Source: Bacteroidota bacterium
Lineage (GTDB): Bacteria; Bacteroidota; Bacteroidia; Bacteroidales; Lentimicrobiaceae
Assembly (NCBI GenBank): GCA_009773515.1
Contig: WSXX01000014.1
Span: forward strand, 1-64,000
Reading direction: 5' to 3'
DNA: 64,000 nt
Positions 1-9,204 of the stretch are shown piece after piece (position 1 is the stretch's first letter; each line of letters opens with the position of its first letter). Position numbers and translations under genes: made by a program. The notes under the pieces are model-generated. The model had not been told where the DNA came from and ran no database searches. It was given only the letters and a program-made list of their open reading frames with translations.

Positions 1-225
1 GTTTCTTGAACTATTTAGTCGAAGTTGTGCTCTCATTCTTTTTCACTTTATCTGCAAATCTATTTTAAATTTGCAAACATAGGAGTCGAAGTGTTTAAAC
101 GCTTGATTAACCGTCATCTCTGCAATATGCTCAATCAGTTTGAGGAGAGTCTAAGACAATTTATCTTAACATACAACATTCAATTATTATTTGTAAAGCA
201 CAGATTTTTCAACAATCCAACCTGC

Positions 226-233
226 TATCTTTG
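226..233 (+). promoter_or_regulatory. Bacteroidota -7 promoter box (TATCTTTG)
   Basis: The octamer TATCTTTG matches the TAnnTTTG -7 consensus of the Bacteroidota primary sigma factor. It lies about 30 bases upstream of the ATG at 264. It favours that start over the non-ATG start at 231, which would overlap the box. Confidence 0.5.
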
Positions 234-263
234 CCGCAAAATTTACCCCTGACTGATTGTATT

Positions 264-950
264 ATGAAACGTTCCGATCTGATCTTTGTTTGCTGCGTAG
301 TACTGTTCTTTCTGCCGTTTTTTGTTTTTCCTGCTGTTTATAGTGCATACACTACGTTTAACGGCGAACATGGCATGATTATGAGTTTTTTTAAGTTTGC
401 TGTACTCGCTACATTGGGCGAAGTAATAGGCTTGCGCATTAAAACAGGAAAATATAATACTCCGGGGTTTGGAATACTTCCACGTGCAATTGTATGGGGA
501 GTTCTCGGCTTAACCATAAAGCTGGCTTTTGTAATTTTCAGCTCAGGAACAGTTTCATTTCTTACTTATATGGGTATGGAAAATGCCGGTGAAGCAATAA
601 AAGGCGGATTTACTGTCGACAAACTTTTTGTCGCTTTCTGCATCAGCATTTTTATGAATTCGATTTACGCACCAGTGATGATGACCCTGCACAAAATTAC
701 CGATACACATATTTTGAGCACCGGTGGTACAATAAAAGGACTCTTTACTCCTATCGATTTCAGAGGTATAATCACAAACCTGAACTGGGATGTGCAATGG
801 AATTTTGTATTCAAAAAGACCATTCCGTTTTTCTGGTATCCCGCGCATACCATTACCTTTTTACTTCCGGAAGACTTTCAGGTGCTTTTTGCTGCTGCGC
901 TGGGAATTGCATTGGGAACTATTCTTGCGCTGGCTTCGATGAAGAAATAA
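264..950 (+). CDS. Mpv17/PMP22-like multi-pass inner-membrane protein
   Basis: The product is a 228-residue hydrophobic protein of unknown function with about five membrane segments, the first at residues 5-25. The C-terminal part (NW...W, then PFFWYPAHT, then LLPEDFQVLFAA) resembles by eye the signature of the Mpv17/PMP22 membrane family (W..P..., then a P..RVL-like stretch). I treat this as resemblance, not proof. The ATG at 264 was chosen because a TAnnTTTG promoter box sits 30 bases upstream and the hydrophobic N-terminus begins there. The gene stands alone, with 240 bases before the next gene. No substrate or partner can be inferred. Confidence 0.75.
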   Translation: MKRSDLIFVCCVVLFFLPFFVFPAVYSAYTTFNGEHGMIMSFFKFAVLATLGEVIGLRIKTGKYNTPGFGILPRAIVWGVLGLTIKLAFVIFSSGTVSFLTYMGMENAGEAIKGGFTVDKLFVAFCISIFMNSIYAPVMMTLHKITDTHILSTGGTIKGLFTPIDFRGIITNLNWDVQWNFVFKKTIPFFWYPAHTITFLLPEDFQVLFAAALGIALGTILALASMKK

Positions 951-1113
951 TTTGAAACATGGCGAAAATAAATTATTACATACTGAAATAAATTTTTCTG
1001 TTCCTGCCTTGCTATGTTGGGGCAAATCTATAACTTGCCACCCGAATTGAAGACAAAATAATCGTTTTTGTCAATTTGATAAAAGGCTGATTATGAATTT
1101 AATAATAATTTTT

Positions 1114-1121
1114 TAGATTTG
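1114..1121 (+). promoter_or_regulatory. Bacteroidota -7 promoter box (TAGATTTG)
   Basis: TAGATTTG fits TAnnTTTG and lies 70 bases upstream of the aminotransferase start at 1191, leaving a 5' leader of about 60 bases. Confidence 0.4.
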
Positions 1122-1190
1122 TCCTCTGTAATTATCAAGACCCAATTCTTTTGACAATCACCAAAATCAAAATAAACCAACCCAATTAAA

Positions 1191-2519
1191 ATGAAAGAGC
1201 AGTTCAGGAACGACACACCTATTAATTATGAAGTTGTGTCAAGGCAAATTGATGAGATGAATCTGGCAAGTGTTGGAAAAGCCAGCATTAGAGAAATTAA
1301 AAGATTGGTAGATAATATTGAAAATGCATCCGGAGAAAAGTACATCCGCATGGAGATGGGGATTCCCGGAATGAAGCCTTCTTCAATCGGCACAGAAGCT
1401 GAAATTGAGGCGCTTCGGAATGGCGTTGCTGCAATTTATCCGGATATTGACGGCATTCCGGAATTAAAAAAGCAGATTTCCCGGTTTGTCAAGAAATTTA
1501 TGGATATAGATGTGAAACCAGAAGCCTGCATTCCTACGGTTGGATCAATGCAGGGTAGTTTTGCAGCTTTTCTTACACTTTCACGCATGTATCCCGAAAA
1601 GGACACCACCTTGTTTATTGATCCGGGGTTTCCTGTTCACAAACTGCAGCACAAAGTATTGGGACAGAAGTATGAAAGCTTTGATGTTTATGCTTATCGT
1701 GGCGAAAAACTGCGCGAAAAACTAGAATCTTATTTCAAAAAAGGAAATATTCATTCTGTACTTTATTCAAATCCCAACAATCCTTCCTGGATTTGTTTCA
1801 CCGATGAGGAACTTCAGATAATCGGAGAGTTGGCCAATCAATACAATGTTGTTATTTGCGAAGACCTTGCTTATTTTGGAATGGATTTCCGGAAAGATTA
1901 TTCGCAGCCCGGAGTTCCACCATTTCAACCCACAGTAGCAAAATACACCGACAACTATATATTGCTGATTTCCAGCTCAAAGGCATTCAGTTATGCAGGT
2001 CAGCGTATTGGAATGATGGTGGTATCAAACAAACTTTTTATCCGCCGGGCACCCGGGTTGCCACAATACTACAATTGCGATAATTTTGGCAGAGCCATGA
2101 TTTTCGGAACCGTATATGCATTGAGTTCCGGAACTGCTCATTCGGCTCAGTATGCGCTTGCAGCTATGCTAAAGGCTGCAAATGATGGCAATTTTAATTT
2201 TGTGGAAGAAGTTAAGGTTTATGGGGAAAAGGCCAAAATCATGAAAAAGCTTTTTACCGATGCCGGTTTCCATATTGTTTACGATACCGATGGAGAAGAG
2301 CCCATTGCCGATGGATTCTACTTTACAATTTCATATCCTGGTCTTTCCGGAGAAGAACTGATTGAAGAATTGATCTTCTATGGAATCAGCGCAATTTCGC
2401 TGGCTATAACCGGAAGCGACAGAACTGAAGGTTTGAGGGCTTGTGTATCATTGGTAAAACCATCTCAATTCCCTGATCTTGAATCAAGGCTGAAAAAATT
2501 CAGTCTGCATCATTCATAG
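1191..2519 (+). CDS. PLP-dependent class I/II aminotransferase
   Basis: This 442-residue cytoplasmic enzyme has the fold-type I aminotransferase layout. A substrate/PLP region includes SNPNNPSW, followed by the PLP-contact region VICEDLAYFG. The Schiff-base lysine motif is SSSKAFSYAGQRIG, and the C-terminal arginine region is TEGLRACVSL. It would transfer an amino group between an amino acid and a 2-oxoacid; the specificity cannot be read from sequence. It lies just upstream of a 2-oxoacid:ferredoxin oxidoreductase operon, which could consume the 2-oxoacids it makes. That link is inference, because a separate promoter-like box precedes each unit. Length is normal for the family, and nothing suggests truncation. 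Confidence 0.9.
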   Translation: MKEQFRNDTPINYEVVSRQIDEMNLASVGKASIREIKRLVDNIENASGEKYIRMEMGIPGMKPSSIGTEAEIEALRNGVAAIYPDIDGIPELKKQISRFVKKFMDIDVKPEACIPTVGSMQGSFAAFLTLSRMYPEKDTTLFIDPGFPVHKLQHKVLGQKYESFDVYAYRGEKLREKLESYFKKGNIHSVLYSNPNNPSWICFTDEELQIIGELANQYNVVICEDLAYFGMDFRKDYSQPGVPPFQPTVAKYTDNYILLISSSKAFSYAGQRIGMMVVSNKLFIRRAPGLPQYYNCDNFGRAMIFGTVYALSSGTAHSAQYALAAMLKAANDGNFNFVEEVKVYGEKAKIMKKLFTDAGFHIVYDTDGEEPIADGFYFTISYPGLSGEELIEELIFYGISAISLAITGSDRTEGLRACVSLVKPSQFPDLESRLKKFSLHHS

Positions 2520-2647
2520 TAGCACTTTTTGGATGGAAGAATCATCATATAAAGTGAAATTTGTTCATGCTGTTTAAAACCATTATAAATTGCATGTCAG
2601 TAACCAAATTGCAAACGTTTGCGGCATCCGGATTGATAAATAATGCA

Positions 2648-2655
2648 TAATTTCG
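2648..2655 (+). promoter_or_regulatory. Probable -7 promoter box of the 2-oxoacid oxidoreductase operon
   Basis: TAATTTCG differs from TAnnTTTG at one position and lies 45 bases upstream of the ferredoxin-subunit ATG, so it is the best promoter candidate for the four-gene operon. Confidence 0.3.
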
Positions 2656-2692
2656 CTGCATCATTTGCATTAAAACTAAACACTTATATATC

Positions 2693-2917
2693 ATGGCAAA
2701 AGTAAAAGGTGACATAGTGATTGACATCGAAAAATGCAAAGGCTGTGAGGTTTGCGTTCCAGCCTGCCCCAACGATGTAATTGCAATGTCGAAAAATGTA
2801 AACGGCAAAGGTTATAACTATGCCGAAACCATTAATGATGAATGCATTGGTTGTGCCAATTGTGCCATAGTTTGTCCTGACGGTGTAATAACTGTCTATA
2901 GGAAACGAATGGAGTAA
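2693..2917 (+). CDS. 2xFe4S ferredoxin (delta) subunit of 2-oxoacid:ferredoxin oxidoreductase
   Basis: This 74-residue protein has two Cx2Cx2Cx3CP motifs (Cys15/18/21/25 and Cys51/54/57/61), each of which binds a 4Fe-4S cluster. It would carry electrons between the catalytic TPP subunit and an external ferredoxin. It is the first gene of an operon with the alpha (2940), beta (4028) and gamma (4947) subunits, 22 bases before alpha. The short length matches the KorD/VorD type, in which the ferredoxin domain is a separate polypeptide. All eight ligand cysteines are present. Confidence 0.92.
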   Translation: MAKVKGDIVIDIEKCKGCEVCVPACPNDVIAMSKNVNGKGYNYAETINDECIGCANCAIVCPDGVITVYRKRME

Positions 2918-2939
2918 GAATTTAAATTACTGAAAGTTT

Positions 2940-4022
2940 ATGAAAGAGCTCAGATTAATGAAAGGCAATGAAGCCTTTGCCGAAGCAGCCATTCGCGCAG
3001 GTGCTGATGGATACTTTGGATACCCGATCACTCCGCAATCGGAAGTAATGGAATACCTGATGGCCGAAAAGCCTGAGGAACGTACCGGAATGATTGTACT
3101 TCAGGCCGAAAGTGAAATAGCTGCCATCAACATGGTTTATGGCGGTGCAGCTTGCGGAAAGCGCGTGCTTACTTCTTCTTCAAGCCCCGGTGTCAGTCTC
3201 AAACAAGAAGGAATTTCTTACATAGCTGGTGCTGAACTTCCGTGTGTAATTTTAAATGTTGCCCGTGGAGGTCCGGGTCTTGGTACCATCCAACCTGCTC
3301 AGTCTGACTATTTCCAGTCAACAAAAGGTGGTGGTCACGGAGATTATAAAATGCTTGTTCTTGCTCCTTCATCAGTTCAGGAAATGGCTGATTTTGCAGG
3401 ACTTGGTTTCGAACTAGCCTTCAAGTACCGCAATCCGGTACTGATTCTCTCTGATGGCGCCATCGGACAAATGATGGAAAAAGTTGAGTTGGATGAACAA
3501 CGTCCACGCTTCACCGATGAGGAGATAAAAAACAATACACCCTGGGCCACTACCGGAAAAACAAAGGACAGAGAGCGCAATATTATTACTTCGCTTGATC
3601 TTGACTCATACAAACAGGAACTTCATAATCTCGATCTGCAGGCAAAATACAGAGAGATGGAGAAAAACGAAACACGATATGAAGCCATCAGTTGTGATGA
3701 TGCTGAATACCTGATCGTTGCCTATGGCACCAGTGCCCGTTTAAGTCAGAAAGCCGTTGATCTGTTAAGGGCAGAAGGCATTAAAGTTGGCTTATTACGC
3801 CCTATCACACTATTCCCCTTCCCTACTGCGGTTATCGCTAAGCTCGCTGATCAGGTAAAAGGCATTCTCACTGTTGAAATGAGTGCCGGACAAATGATTG
3901 AAGATGTAAGACTCGCTGTTGGTTGTAGAGTGAAAGTTGAACATTTTGGCCGCATGGGTGGAATCATTCCATCGCCGACCGAAATAGTTGATGCAATGCA
4001 CAAAAAAATAATCGGAGGATAA
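2940..4022 (+). CDS. vorB: 2-oxoacid:ferredoxin oxidoreductase alpha subunit (VorB/KorA type)
   Basis: The 360-residue subunit has the pyrimidine-binding half of the TPP site. GYPITPQSEVMEYL lies near residue 27 and is followed by the ESE-type glutamate region LQAESEIAAINM. A C-terminal transketolase-C-like domain follows (LIVAYGTSARLSQKAVDLL onwards). With its neighbours it would oxidatively decarboxylate a 2-oxoacid to the acyl-CoA, reducing ferredoxin; the reverse reaction is also possible in anaerobes. This length and subunit order are usually annotated as VorB (branched-chain 2-oxoacids) in Bacteroidota, but KorA (2-oxoglutarate) cannot be excluded from sequence alone. Beta starts 5 bases downstream. 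Confidence 0.92.
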   Translation: MKELRLMKGNEAFAEAAIRAGADGYFGYPITPQSEVMEYLMAEKPEERTGMIVLQAESEIAAINMVYGGAACGKRVLTSSSSPGVSLKQEGISYIAGAELPCVILNVARGGPGLGTIQPAQSDYFQSTKGGGHGDYKMLVLAPSSVQEMADFAGLGFELAFKYRNPVLILSDGAIGQMMEKVELDEQRPRFTDEEIKNNTPWATTGKTKDRERNIITSLDLDSYKQELHNLDLQAKYREMEKNETRYEAISCDDAEYLIVAYGTSARLSQKAVDLLRAEGIKVGLLRPITLFPFPTAVIAKLADQVKGILTVEMSAGQMIEDVRLAVGCRVKVEHFGRMGGIIPSPTEIVDAMHKKIIGG

Positions 4023-4027
4023 TTGAA

Positions 4028-4801
4028 ATGGCTGAAATAACAAAAGAAGAGCTCCGCCAGCCGGAGAATCTTATATACAAAAAAACTGACTTACTCACCG
4101 ATAAGCCTCTTAGCTATTGCCCTGGTTGCGGACATGGTACTGCACACCGCATTGTTATGGAAGTGCTTGACGAAATGGGCATACAGGATCAAACCATCGG
4201 AATTGCTCCGGTTGGTTGCTCGGTACTTGCTTATGAGTTTATGAACATCGACATGCAACAGGCTGCTCACGGCCGTGCGCCGGCAGTTGCTACAGCGGTT
4301 AAGAGACTGCATCCTGAAAAGTTTGTATTTACCTATCAGGGTGATGGAGATCTCGCTGCAATCGGAACAGCAGAAACCATTCATGCCTGCAACCGTGGCG
4401 AAAACATTGTGATAATCTTTATCAACAATGGTATTTACGGTATGACCGGTGGCCAGATGGCTCCTACAACACTTCCGGGAATGAAGTCTTCTACTTCACC
4501 TTACGGACGCGATGTTGCAACAATGGGTAATCCTCTGAAAATTACTGAACTGATTGCCCAGCTGCCGGGAACCATTTATGTTACCCGTCAGGCTGTTCAT
4601 ACTCCTGCAAATGTTCGCAAGACCAAAAAAGCAGTTCGTAAAGCTTTCGAAAATCAAAAACTTAACAAAGGACTTTCATTTGTTGAGATTGTATCCAACT
4701 GCAATTCAGGATGGAAAATGACTCCACGCCAGTCGAATGAGTGGATGGTGGAAAATATGTTCCCGTTCTATCCGCTTGGCGATATTAAGGTTAATGATTA
4801 A
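4028..4801 (+). CDS. 2-oxoacid:ferredoxin oxidoreductase beta subunit (TPP-binding)
   Basis: This 257-residue protein carries the CPGCGHGT motif near residue 31 and the diphosphate/Mg-binding TPP signature. That signature starts at GDGDLAAIG and ends at NNGIYGMTGGQ about 30 residues later. It forms the catalytic TPP site with the alpha subunit encoded 5 bases upstream. The protein lacks the long C-terminal extension of fused pyruvate:ferredoxin oxidoreductases, as expected for a four-subunit enzyme. It is followed by a 145-base gap before gamma, longer than the other gaps in the operon. Confidence 0.93.
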   Translation: MAEITKEELRQPENLIYKKTDLLTDKPLSYCPGCGHGTAHRIVMEVLDEMGIQDQTIGIAPVGCSVLAYEFMNIDMQQAAHGRAPAVATAVKRLHPEKFVFTYQGDGDLAAIGTAETIHACNRGENIVIIFINNGIYGMTGGQMAPTTLPGMKSSTSPYGRDVATMGNPLKITELIAQLPGTIYVTRQAVHTPANVRKTKKAVRKAFENQKLNKGLSFVEIVSNCNSGWKMTPRQSNEWMVENMFPFYPLGDIKVND

Positions 4802-4946
4802 ATGTAAATCCCGGATTCAGGTAATAATAAGTAACTTCAGGATATAAACAGAAGCAGCTTAATTCACTTAAACCCGGAGATATTACAAGATCAGAAGAGT
4901 TGAAAAACCAACCATCTGTGTTTCAAAAAATTAAAAAATTCAAGCA

Positions 4947-5501
4947 ATGACAGAAGAAATCATCATAGCAGGGTTTGGCGGACAAGGAGTCCTTTCCATG
5001 GGTAAAATTCTGGCTTATTCCGGTGTTATGGAAAACAAGGAAGTAAGCTGGATGCCTTCATATGGTCCTGAAATGCGCGGAGGAACCGCCAATGTGATTG
5101 TGATCATCAGTGATGAACGAATCAGTTCGCCAATTGTGAACTCTTTCGATACAGCCATCATTCTTAATCAGCAGTCGATGGATAAGTTCGAAAAAACAGT
5201 AAAACCAGGCGGAATTCTGATTTACGATCCCAATGGAATTACCCGTCATCCCGGGCGAAAAGACATTAACATTTACACGATTGAAGCAGCTGATGAAGCA
5301 TCTAAGGTCGGACTTTCAAAGGTGTTCAATATGGTTGTGCTTGGCGGTTATCTGAAGCTGAAACCAATTGTTCAACCTGAGTACATCCGCAAAGGCTTGG
5401 AAAAATCACTGCCCAAACGTCATCATGGCATGATTCCTGAAAACGAAAAAGCCATTGATAAAGGAAAAGAAATCATCAAGGCAGTACATTTACTGAATTA
5501 G
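4947..5501 (+). CDS. 2-oxoacid:ferredoxin oxidoreductase gamma subunit
   Basis: This 184-residue protein belongs to the POR/KOR gamma family. GFGGQGVLSMGKILAYSG lies at the N-terminus and SWMPSYGPEMRGGTAN, a typical gamma-family segment, near residue 35. The subunit helps form the CoA-binding part of the complex. It is last in the operon and is separated from beta by 145 non-coding bases in which no clear hairpin or promoter was seen. A weak terminator follows at 5532-5562. Length and motifs are normal. Confidence 0.9.
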   Translation: MTEEIIIAGFGGQGVLSMGKILAYSGVMENKEVSWMPSYGPEMRGGTANVIVIISDERISSPIVNSFDTAIILNQQSMDKFEKTVKPGGILIYDPNGITRHPGRKDINIYTIEAADEASKVGLSKVFNMVVLGGYLKLKPIVQPEYIRKGLEKSLPKRHHGMIPENEKAIDKGKEIIKAVHLLN

Positions 5502-5531
5502 ATTTCCGGTTCACACACCAACCACCAAAAG

Positions 5532-5562
5532 CCTTCCTGCAGATTGTGGGGAGGTTTTTTTT
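5532..5562 (+). terminator. Rho-independent-like terminator after the 2-oxoacid oxidoreductase operon
   Basis: CCTTCC (5532-5537) can pair with GGGAGG (5549-5554, one G-U pair), followed by eight T residues. The stem is short but is placed 30 bases after the gamma-subunit stop. Confidence 0.5.
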
Positions 5563-5623
5563 GTAATCCTTTGCAATTTCATTGGAAGCCCAAAAACGTT
5601 GAATGCCCTCAAAAAATATCGTT

Positions 5624-5631
5624 TAACTTTG
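5624..5631 (+). promoter_or_regulatory. -7 promoter box almost abutting the start codon (TAACTTTG)
   Basis: TAACTTTG matches TAnnTTTG and ends only four bases before the ATG at 5636. Transcription normally begins a few bases after this box, so the message would be leaderless or nearly so. Confidence 0.5.
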
Positions 5632-5635
5632 TTCC

Positions 5636-6406
5636 ATGAATTTTGAAGGAATACGAGCACTCCTTGAGGAGAAAACAATCTTATACAATCAGCCTGATTT
5701 TATTCCAAGTGACCCGATTAGTATTCCACACCTTTTTAGCAGGCGCGAGGATATTGAAATCTCCGGTTTTCTGGTGGCCACCATCGCCTGGGGACAGCGA
5801 ACAACCATTGTCAAAAACGGCTTCAGGCTGATGAATCTTATGGATAATGCACCGTATGATTTTATAATGAATGCAGGTCCGGCTGATCTGAAACGTATAG
5901 AAACTTTTGTTCATCGCACTTTTAACGGTATTGATGCTTTGTTCTTTATTGAATCGCTGAAATCAATTTATCAGAATCATGGAGGACTTGAGCAAGCATT
6001 TTCGGCAGGATTGAGGGATGGTGAAATGGATGTTTATCATTCAATCATTCATTTCAGGAAAATATTTCTTGAAACTCCTCATCTGGTTCGGTCACAGAAA
6101 CATATTGCCGACCCTGCATCGGGCAGCACAGCCAAAAGAATAAATATGTATCTCCGTTGGATGATACGAAAAGACAATAATGGAGTTGATTTCGGGCTTT
6201 GGAACAGCATCTCCCCTGCCCTGCTTTGTTGCCCCCTGGATGTTCATGTTGGAAATGTTGCCCGAAAAACAGGGCTTCTTTCAAGAAAACAGAACGACTG
6301 GAAAGCAGTGGAAGAACTTACTTCAAATCTTCGCATGTTTGATAAAAATGATCCGGTGAAGTATGACTTTGCTTTGTTTGGAATGGGGGTTTTTGAGAAG
6401 ATTTAA
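5636..6406 (+). CDS. TIGR02757 family protein (DUF2400), HhH-glycosylase-like
   Basis: This 256-residue protein matches the TIGR02757 family common in Bacteroidota. The segment LDVHVGNVARKTGL near residue 200 resembles the VDTHV..RV..RLGL element of helix-hairpin-helix (endonuclease III-type) DNA glycosylases, including the aspartate. The upstream stretch ISGFLVATIAWGQR is also family-typical. A DNA-repair-like role is plausible, but no catalytic lysine or Fe-S cysteines were identified, so the function is open. The last 17 bases of the gene are copied 97 bases downstream. A promoter box ends four bases before the start codon. Confidence 0.85.
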   Translation: MNFEGIRALLEEKTILYNQPDFIPSDPISIPHLFSRREDIEISGFLVATIAWGQRTTIVKNGFRLMNLMDNAPYDFIMNAGPADLKRIETFVHRTFNGIDALFFIESLKSIYQNHGGLEQAFSAGLRDGEMDVYHSIIHFRKIFLETPHLVRSQKHIADPASGSTAKRINMYLRWMIRKDNNGVDFGLWNSISPALLCCPLDVHVGNVARKTGLLSRKQNDWKAVEELTSNLRMFDKNDPVKYDFALFGMGVFEKI

Positions 6407-6596
6407 ATGGGCGTGCACTTCGGGCACGCTTTAGTCACGCTTTAGTCACGGACGCGCGCCAGCAAAAGACGCGCGCCAGCAAAAGATTTTTGAGAAGATT
6501 TGAATGGGCTTGCATTTCGGGCACGCGTCAGGGGACGCGCGCCAGCATGCGCGCCAGCATGCACGCCAGCAAAACGTGCAGACATTCGGGGTTTAA
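6390..6596. repeat. 97-bp imperfect tandem duplication plus GC-rich slippage tracts
   Basis: The 40 bases from 6390 recur at 6487 with three differences. The copied unit therefore includes the end of the upstream gene, where its TAA stop reads TGA in the second copy. Between and after the copies are short tandem units: ACGCGCGCCAGCAAAAG twice (6450-6485) and several GCGCGCCAGCAT-like units (6535-6575). These are far more GC-rich than the surroundings. No gene was found in 6407-6664. Confidence 0.7.
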
Positions 6597-6664
6597 AGAG
6601 CAGAGCTTGCGAACTTAAATGATTTCAGCACATTGTTTTAGGCATCCCTATCAGAACGTAACAA

Positions 6665-8218
6665 TTATCTTTTTCTGCTTCCACCGAAAAGAGAACCAAA
6701 CAATCCTCTGACCAGTGTGCGACCAAGTTCATTGCCAAGAGTTCGGGTAGCAGTTCGTCCAACCTGTTTGGTCAGCTCTGCAAAAATATCGGGATTTGCC
6801 CTTTTATTTGCTCTTTCAGCTCTTTCTTTTGCAGCTTGTGTTTTGGCGAGTGCAGCCTCCTCTTTTGCCCTTGAAAGTTTTTCTTTTGCATCTGCGGCTG
6901 CTTCATCAGCTTCTGCTTTCAGGCGGTTATTTTCATTTACCCTTTCCTGAAGAATTTCAAATGCCGATTCTCTGTCGAGCACTTTTTCATAAACTCCATA
7001 GACATCAGATTTCCGGATTATTCTTTCTCTTTCCTCACTTGTGATCGGACCAATCTGAGAAGCCGGGGGCAAAATCAGCGCGCGTTCAACCATCATTGGA
7101 ATTCCTTTGGCATCCAGAAATGATACCAGAGCCTCTCCTACGCCCAACTCGGTGATTGCGGCTTCAACATTAAGCTTTGGGTTTACCCTGAAGGTTGTTG
7201 CTGCAGCCTTAACTGCCTTCTGATCGCGGGGCGTAAATGCCCGTAACGCATGTTGAACCCTATTTCCCATTTGCCCGAGAACTGAATCAGGAATATCAAG
7301 CGGATTCTGCGTAACAAAATACACGCCCACCCCTTTGGAACGGATAAGCCGCACAACCTGCTCGATTTTATCAAGCAGAATTTTAGGTGCTTCATTAAAA
7401 AGCAAATGTGCTTCGTCAAAGAAAAAAACCAGTTTGGGCTTTTCTAGATCTCCGGCTTCGGGCAGTTCTTCGAAAAGTTCAGACAGCAGCCATAAGAGGA
7501 ATGTAGAATATATTCGGGGAGAATGCATCAGCTTATCGGCAGCAAGAAGATTCAATACTCCTTTTCCGTCGGAATCGGTTTGCATAAGATCATGGATATC
7601 AAAAGCAGGTTCGCCGAAAAAATGAGCCGCACCCTGTTGTTCAAGCACAAGCAAATTGCGCTGAATGGCTCCGACGCTGGCAGCAGAAATATTGCCATAT
7701 GACACTGTAAAGTTATTGCGGTTGTTTCCGATGTATTCAAGAAGTGAGGTCAGGTCTTTTAGATCGAGCAATAACAAGCCTGCATCGTCGGCAATTTTAA
7801 AAGCAAGGTTAAGCACACCTTCCTGTGTATCGTTCAGGTTTAGCAATCGCGACAACAGCAGAGGTCCCATTTCGCTTATGGTGGTTCGCATGGGATGTCC
7901 CTGCTCGCCAAAAACATCCCAGAAACATACCGGAAAGCCCCTGTTCTCATATCCCTGAAGTTGAAGCTTTTCAACCCTTTCAAGTATTTTTTGTCCTGGA
8001 ACTCCGGCTTTGCTGATTCCGGAAAGATCACCTTTTATATCGGTCATAAAAACCGGAACTCCCTGAAGGCTAAACGACTCAGCCAGCACCTGAAGCGTAA
8101 CGGTTTTTCCTGTTCCTGTGGCACCGGTTATTAATCCATGCCTGTTGGCCATCCGTGGAGTGATGTGCAATTCAATTTCTGATTTTGCTATGAATGTCTC
8201 TGCGCCTTTGAATGCCAT
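6665..8218 (-). CDS. HerA-like ATPase/helicase (DUF853 family)
   Basis: The product is a 517-residue P-loop ATPase. Walker A is [12 protein letters not shown] near residue 33 and Walker B is [41 protein letters not shown], read as two adjacent blocks, is the typical sensor region. After the ATPase core come an Ala/Glu/Lys-rich coiled coil (about residues 425-480) and a glycine-rich basic tail ([13 protein letters not shown]). This matches the DUF853 family related to HerA, presumed to act on DNA, although its physiological role is uncertain. The ATG at 8218 was preferred over the upstream in-frame start at 8287 because a -7 box (8240-8247) lies between them. Confidence 0.88.
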   Translation of the reverse strand: MAFKGAETFIAKSEIELHITPRMANRHGLITGATGTGKTVTLQVLAESFSLQGVPVFMTDIKGDLSGISKAGVPGQKILERVEKLQLQGYENRGFPVCFWDVFGEQGHPMRTTISEMGPLLLSRLLNLNDTQEGVLNLAFKIADDAGLLLLDLKDLTSLLEYIGNNRNNFTVSYGNISAASVGAIQRNLLVLEQQGAAHFFGEPAFDIHDLMQTDSDGKGVLNLLAADKLMHSPRIYSTFLLWLLSELFEELPEAGDLEKPKLVFFFDEAHLLFNEAPKILLDKIEQVVRLIRSKGVGVYFVTQNPLDIPDSVLGQMGNRVQHALRAFTPRDQKAVKAAATTFRVNPKLNVEAAITELGVGEALVSFLDAKGIPMMVERALILPPASQIGPITSEERERIIRKSDVYGVYEKVLDRESAFEILQERVNENNRLKAEADEAAADAKEKLSRAKEEAALAKTQAAKERAERANKRANPDIFAELTKQVGRTATRTLGNELGRTLVRGLFGSLFGGSRKR

Positions 8219-8239
8219 ATCAGTTAATTTTCGTTTCAG

Positions 8240-8247
8240 CAAATTTA
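8240..8247 (-). promoter_or_regulatory. -7 promoter box of the HerA-like gene (TAAATTTG, minus strand)
   Basis: The plus strand reads CAAATTTA, so the minus strand has TAAATTTG, a full match to TAnnTTTG 22 bases upstream of the ATG at 8218. It decides the start of that gene. Confidence 0.5.
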
Positions 8248-8339
8248 TAAAATTTGATGAGTTAATTCCTATTCGATTGGCATACAAATAAACAGATTTA
8301 ATAAATTTCTCTACTTTTACAGGATAATCTGAATTTATT

Positions 8340-9173
8340 ATGGTTGACTACACTGAAAATGAAAAGCTGAAAAGGAAGATTTACACCATAATTTTTGAGG
8401 CAGATACTCCTGCCGGAAAGTTTTTCGACATCATACTCATATGGTCGATTATTTTGAGTGTTGTTTTGGTCATTGTAGAAAGTGTACATGATTATGCTAC
8501 TAAATATCAGATATTTTTTACTGCCGGAGAATGGTTTCTTACTATTCTCTTTACATTGGAATATTTATTACGCATCTATGTCATCAGGAAGAAAAAAGCA
8601 TATATTTTCAGCTTTTTCGGGGTTGTTGATTTGATGACTTTTCTGCCAACATATATAAGTCTTCTGGTTCCTGGGACACAATACCTTATGGTAATTCGAA
8701 TTCTCAGGCTGTTAAGGGTATTCAGGATATTTAAATTGTCATTATACCTTGCTGAGGCAAATATTCTTGTCAGAGCACTCAGGGCAAGCAGCCGGAAGAT
8801 TCTGGTGTTTCTTTCATCTATCGCGGTTCTGGTTGTGATTATTGGTGCAATAATGTATGTGATTGAAGGACCTGAATATGGTTTCCATGATATCCCTACC
8901 AGTATTTATTGGGCCGTAGTTACACTCACCACAGTAGGATATGGAGACATTTCACCCCAAACCGGTGTGGGCCAGTTCTTCGCGAGCCTTGTCATGGTTC
9001 TGGGATATGCCATCATTGCGGTTCCCACCGGAATAATGACAGTGGAATTATCAAAAGCTTCAAAAAGCAAAGCTAAACCTACAACTCAGGTATGTCAGGA
9101 GTGTTTGAGGGAAGGACATGACCATGATGCCAGGTATTGCAAATATTGTGGGGCTGAGATTGATCTGGAATGA
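8340..9173 (+). CDS. Voltage-gated potassium channel with C-terminal zinc ribbon
   Basis: The 277-residue membrane protein has six predicted transmembrane segments. S4 carries regularly spaced arginines ([12 protein letters not shown]), and the pore helix and filter are TLTTVGYGD, with TVGYGD at residues 198-203. This is a KvAP/Kv-type tetrameric K+ channel subunit in the inner membrane. After S6 the cytoplasmic tail holds two CxxC pairs (CQEC and CKYC), which form a putative zinc ribbon that may tetramerise or gate the channel. The start ATG lies 122 bases beyond the divergent HerA-like start. Filter and voltage sensor look intact. Confidence 0.92.
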   Translation: MVDYTENEKLKRKIYTIIFEADTPAGKFFDIILIWSIILSVVLVIVESVHDYATKYQIFFTAGEWFLTILFTLEYLLRIYVIRKKKAYIFSFFGVVDLMTFLPTYISLLVPGTQYLMVIRILRLLRVFRIFKLSLYLAEANILVRALRASSRKILVFLSSIAVLVVIIGAIMYVIEGPEYGFHDIPTSIYWAVVTLTTVGYGDISPQTGVGQFFASLVMVLGYAIIAVPTGIMTVELSKASKSKAKPTTQVCQECLREGHDHDARYCKYCGAEIDLE

Positions 9174-9204
9174 GGGAAGAGGGAAAAGTGAAAAGTGAAT
9201 AGTG

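Noticed and set aside
25-252. A 75-codon rightward frame at the left edge.
   Set aside because: It overlaps the promoter box and start of the real gene at 264, has no recognisable domain, and an amino-acid make-up typical of AT-rich non-coding DNA.
7335-7625. Plus-strand frames inside the HerA-like gene (for example 6717-6950, 7335-7625 and 7665-7958).
   Set aside because: They are shadows on the opposite strand of a well-supported gene, with low-complexity Ser/Phe/Leu-rich products.
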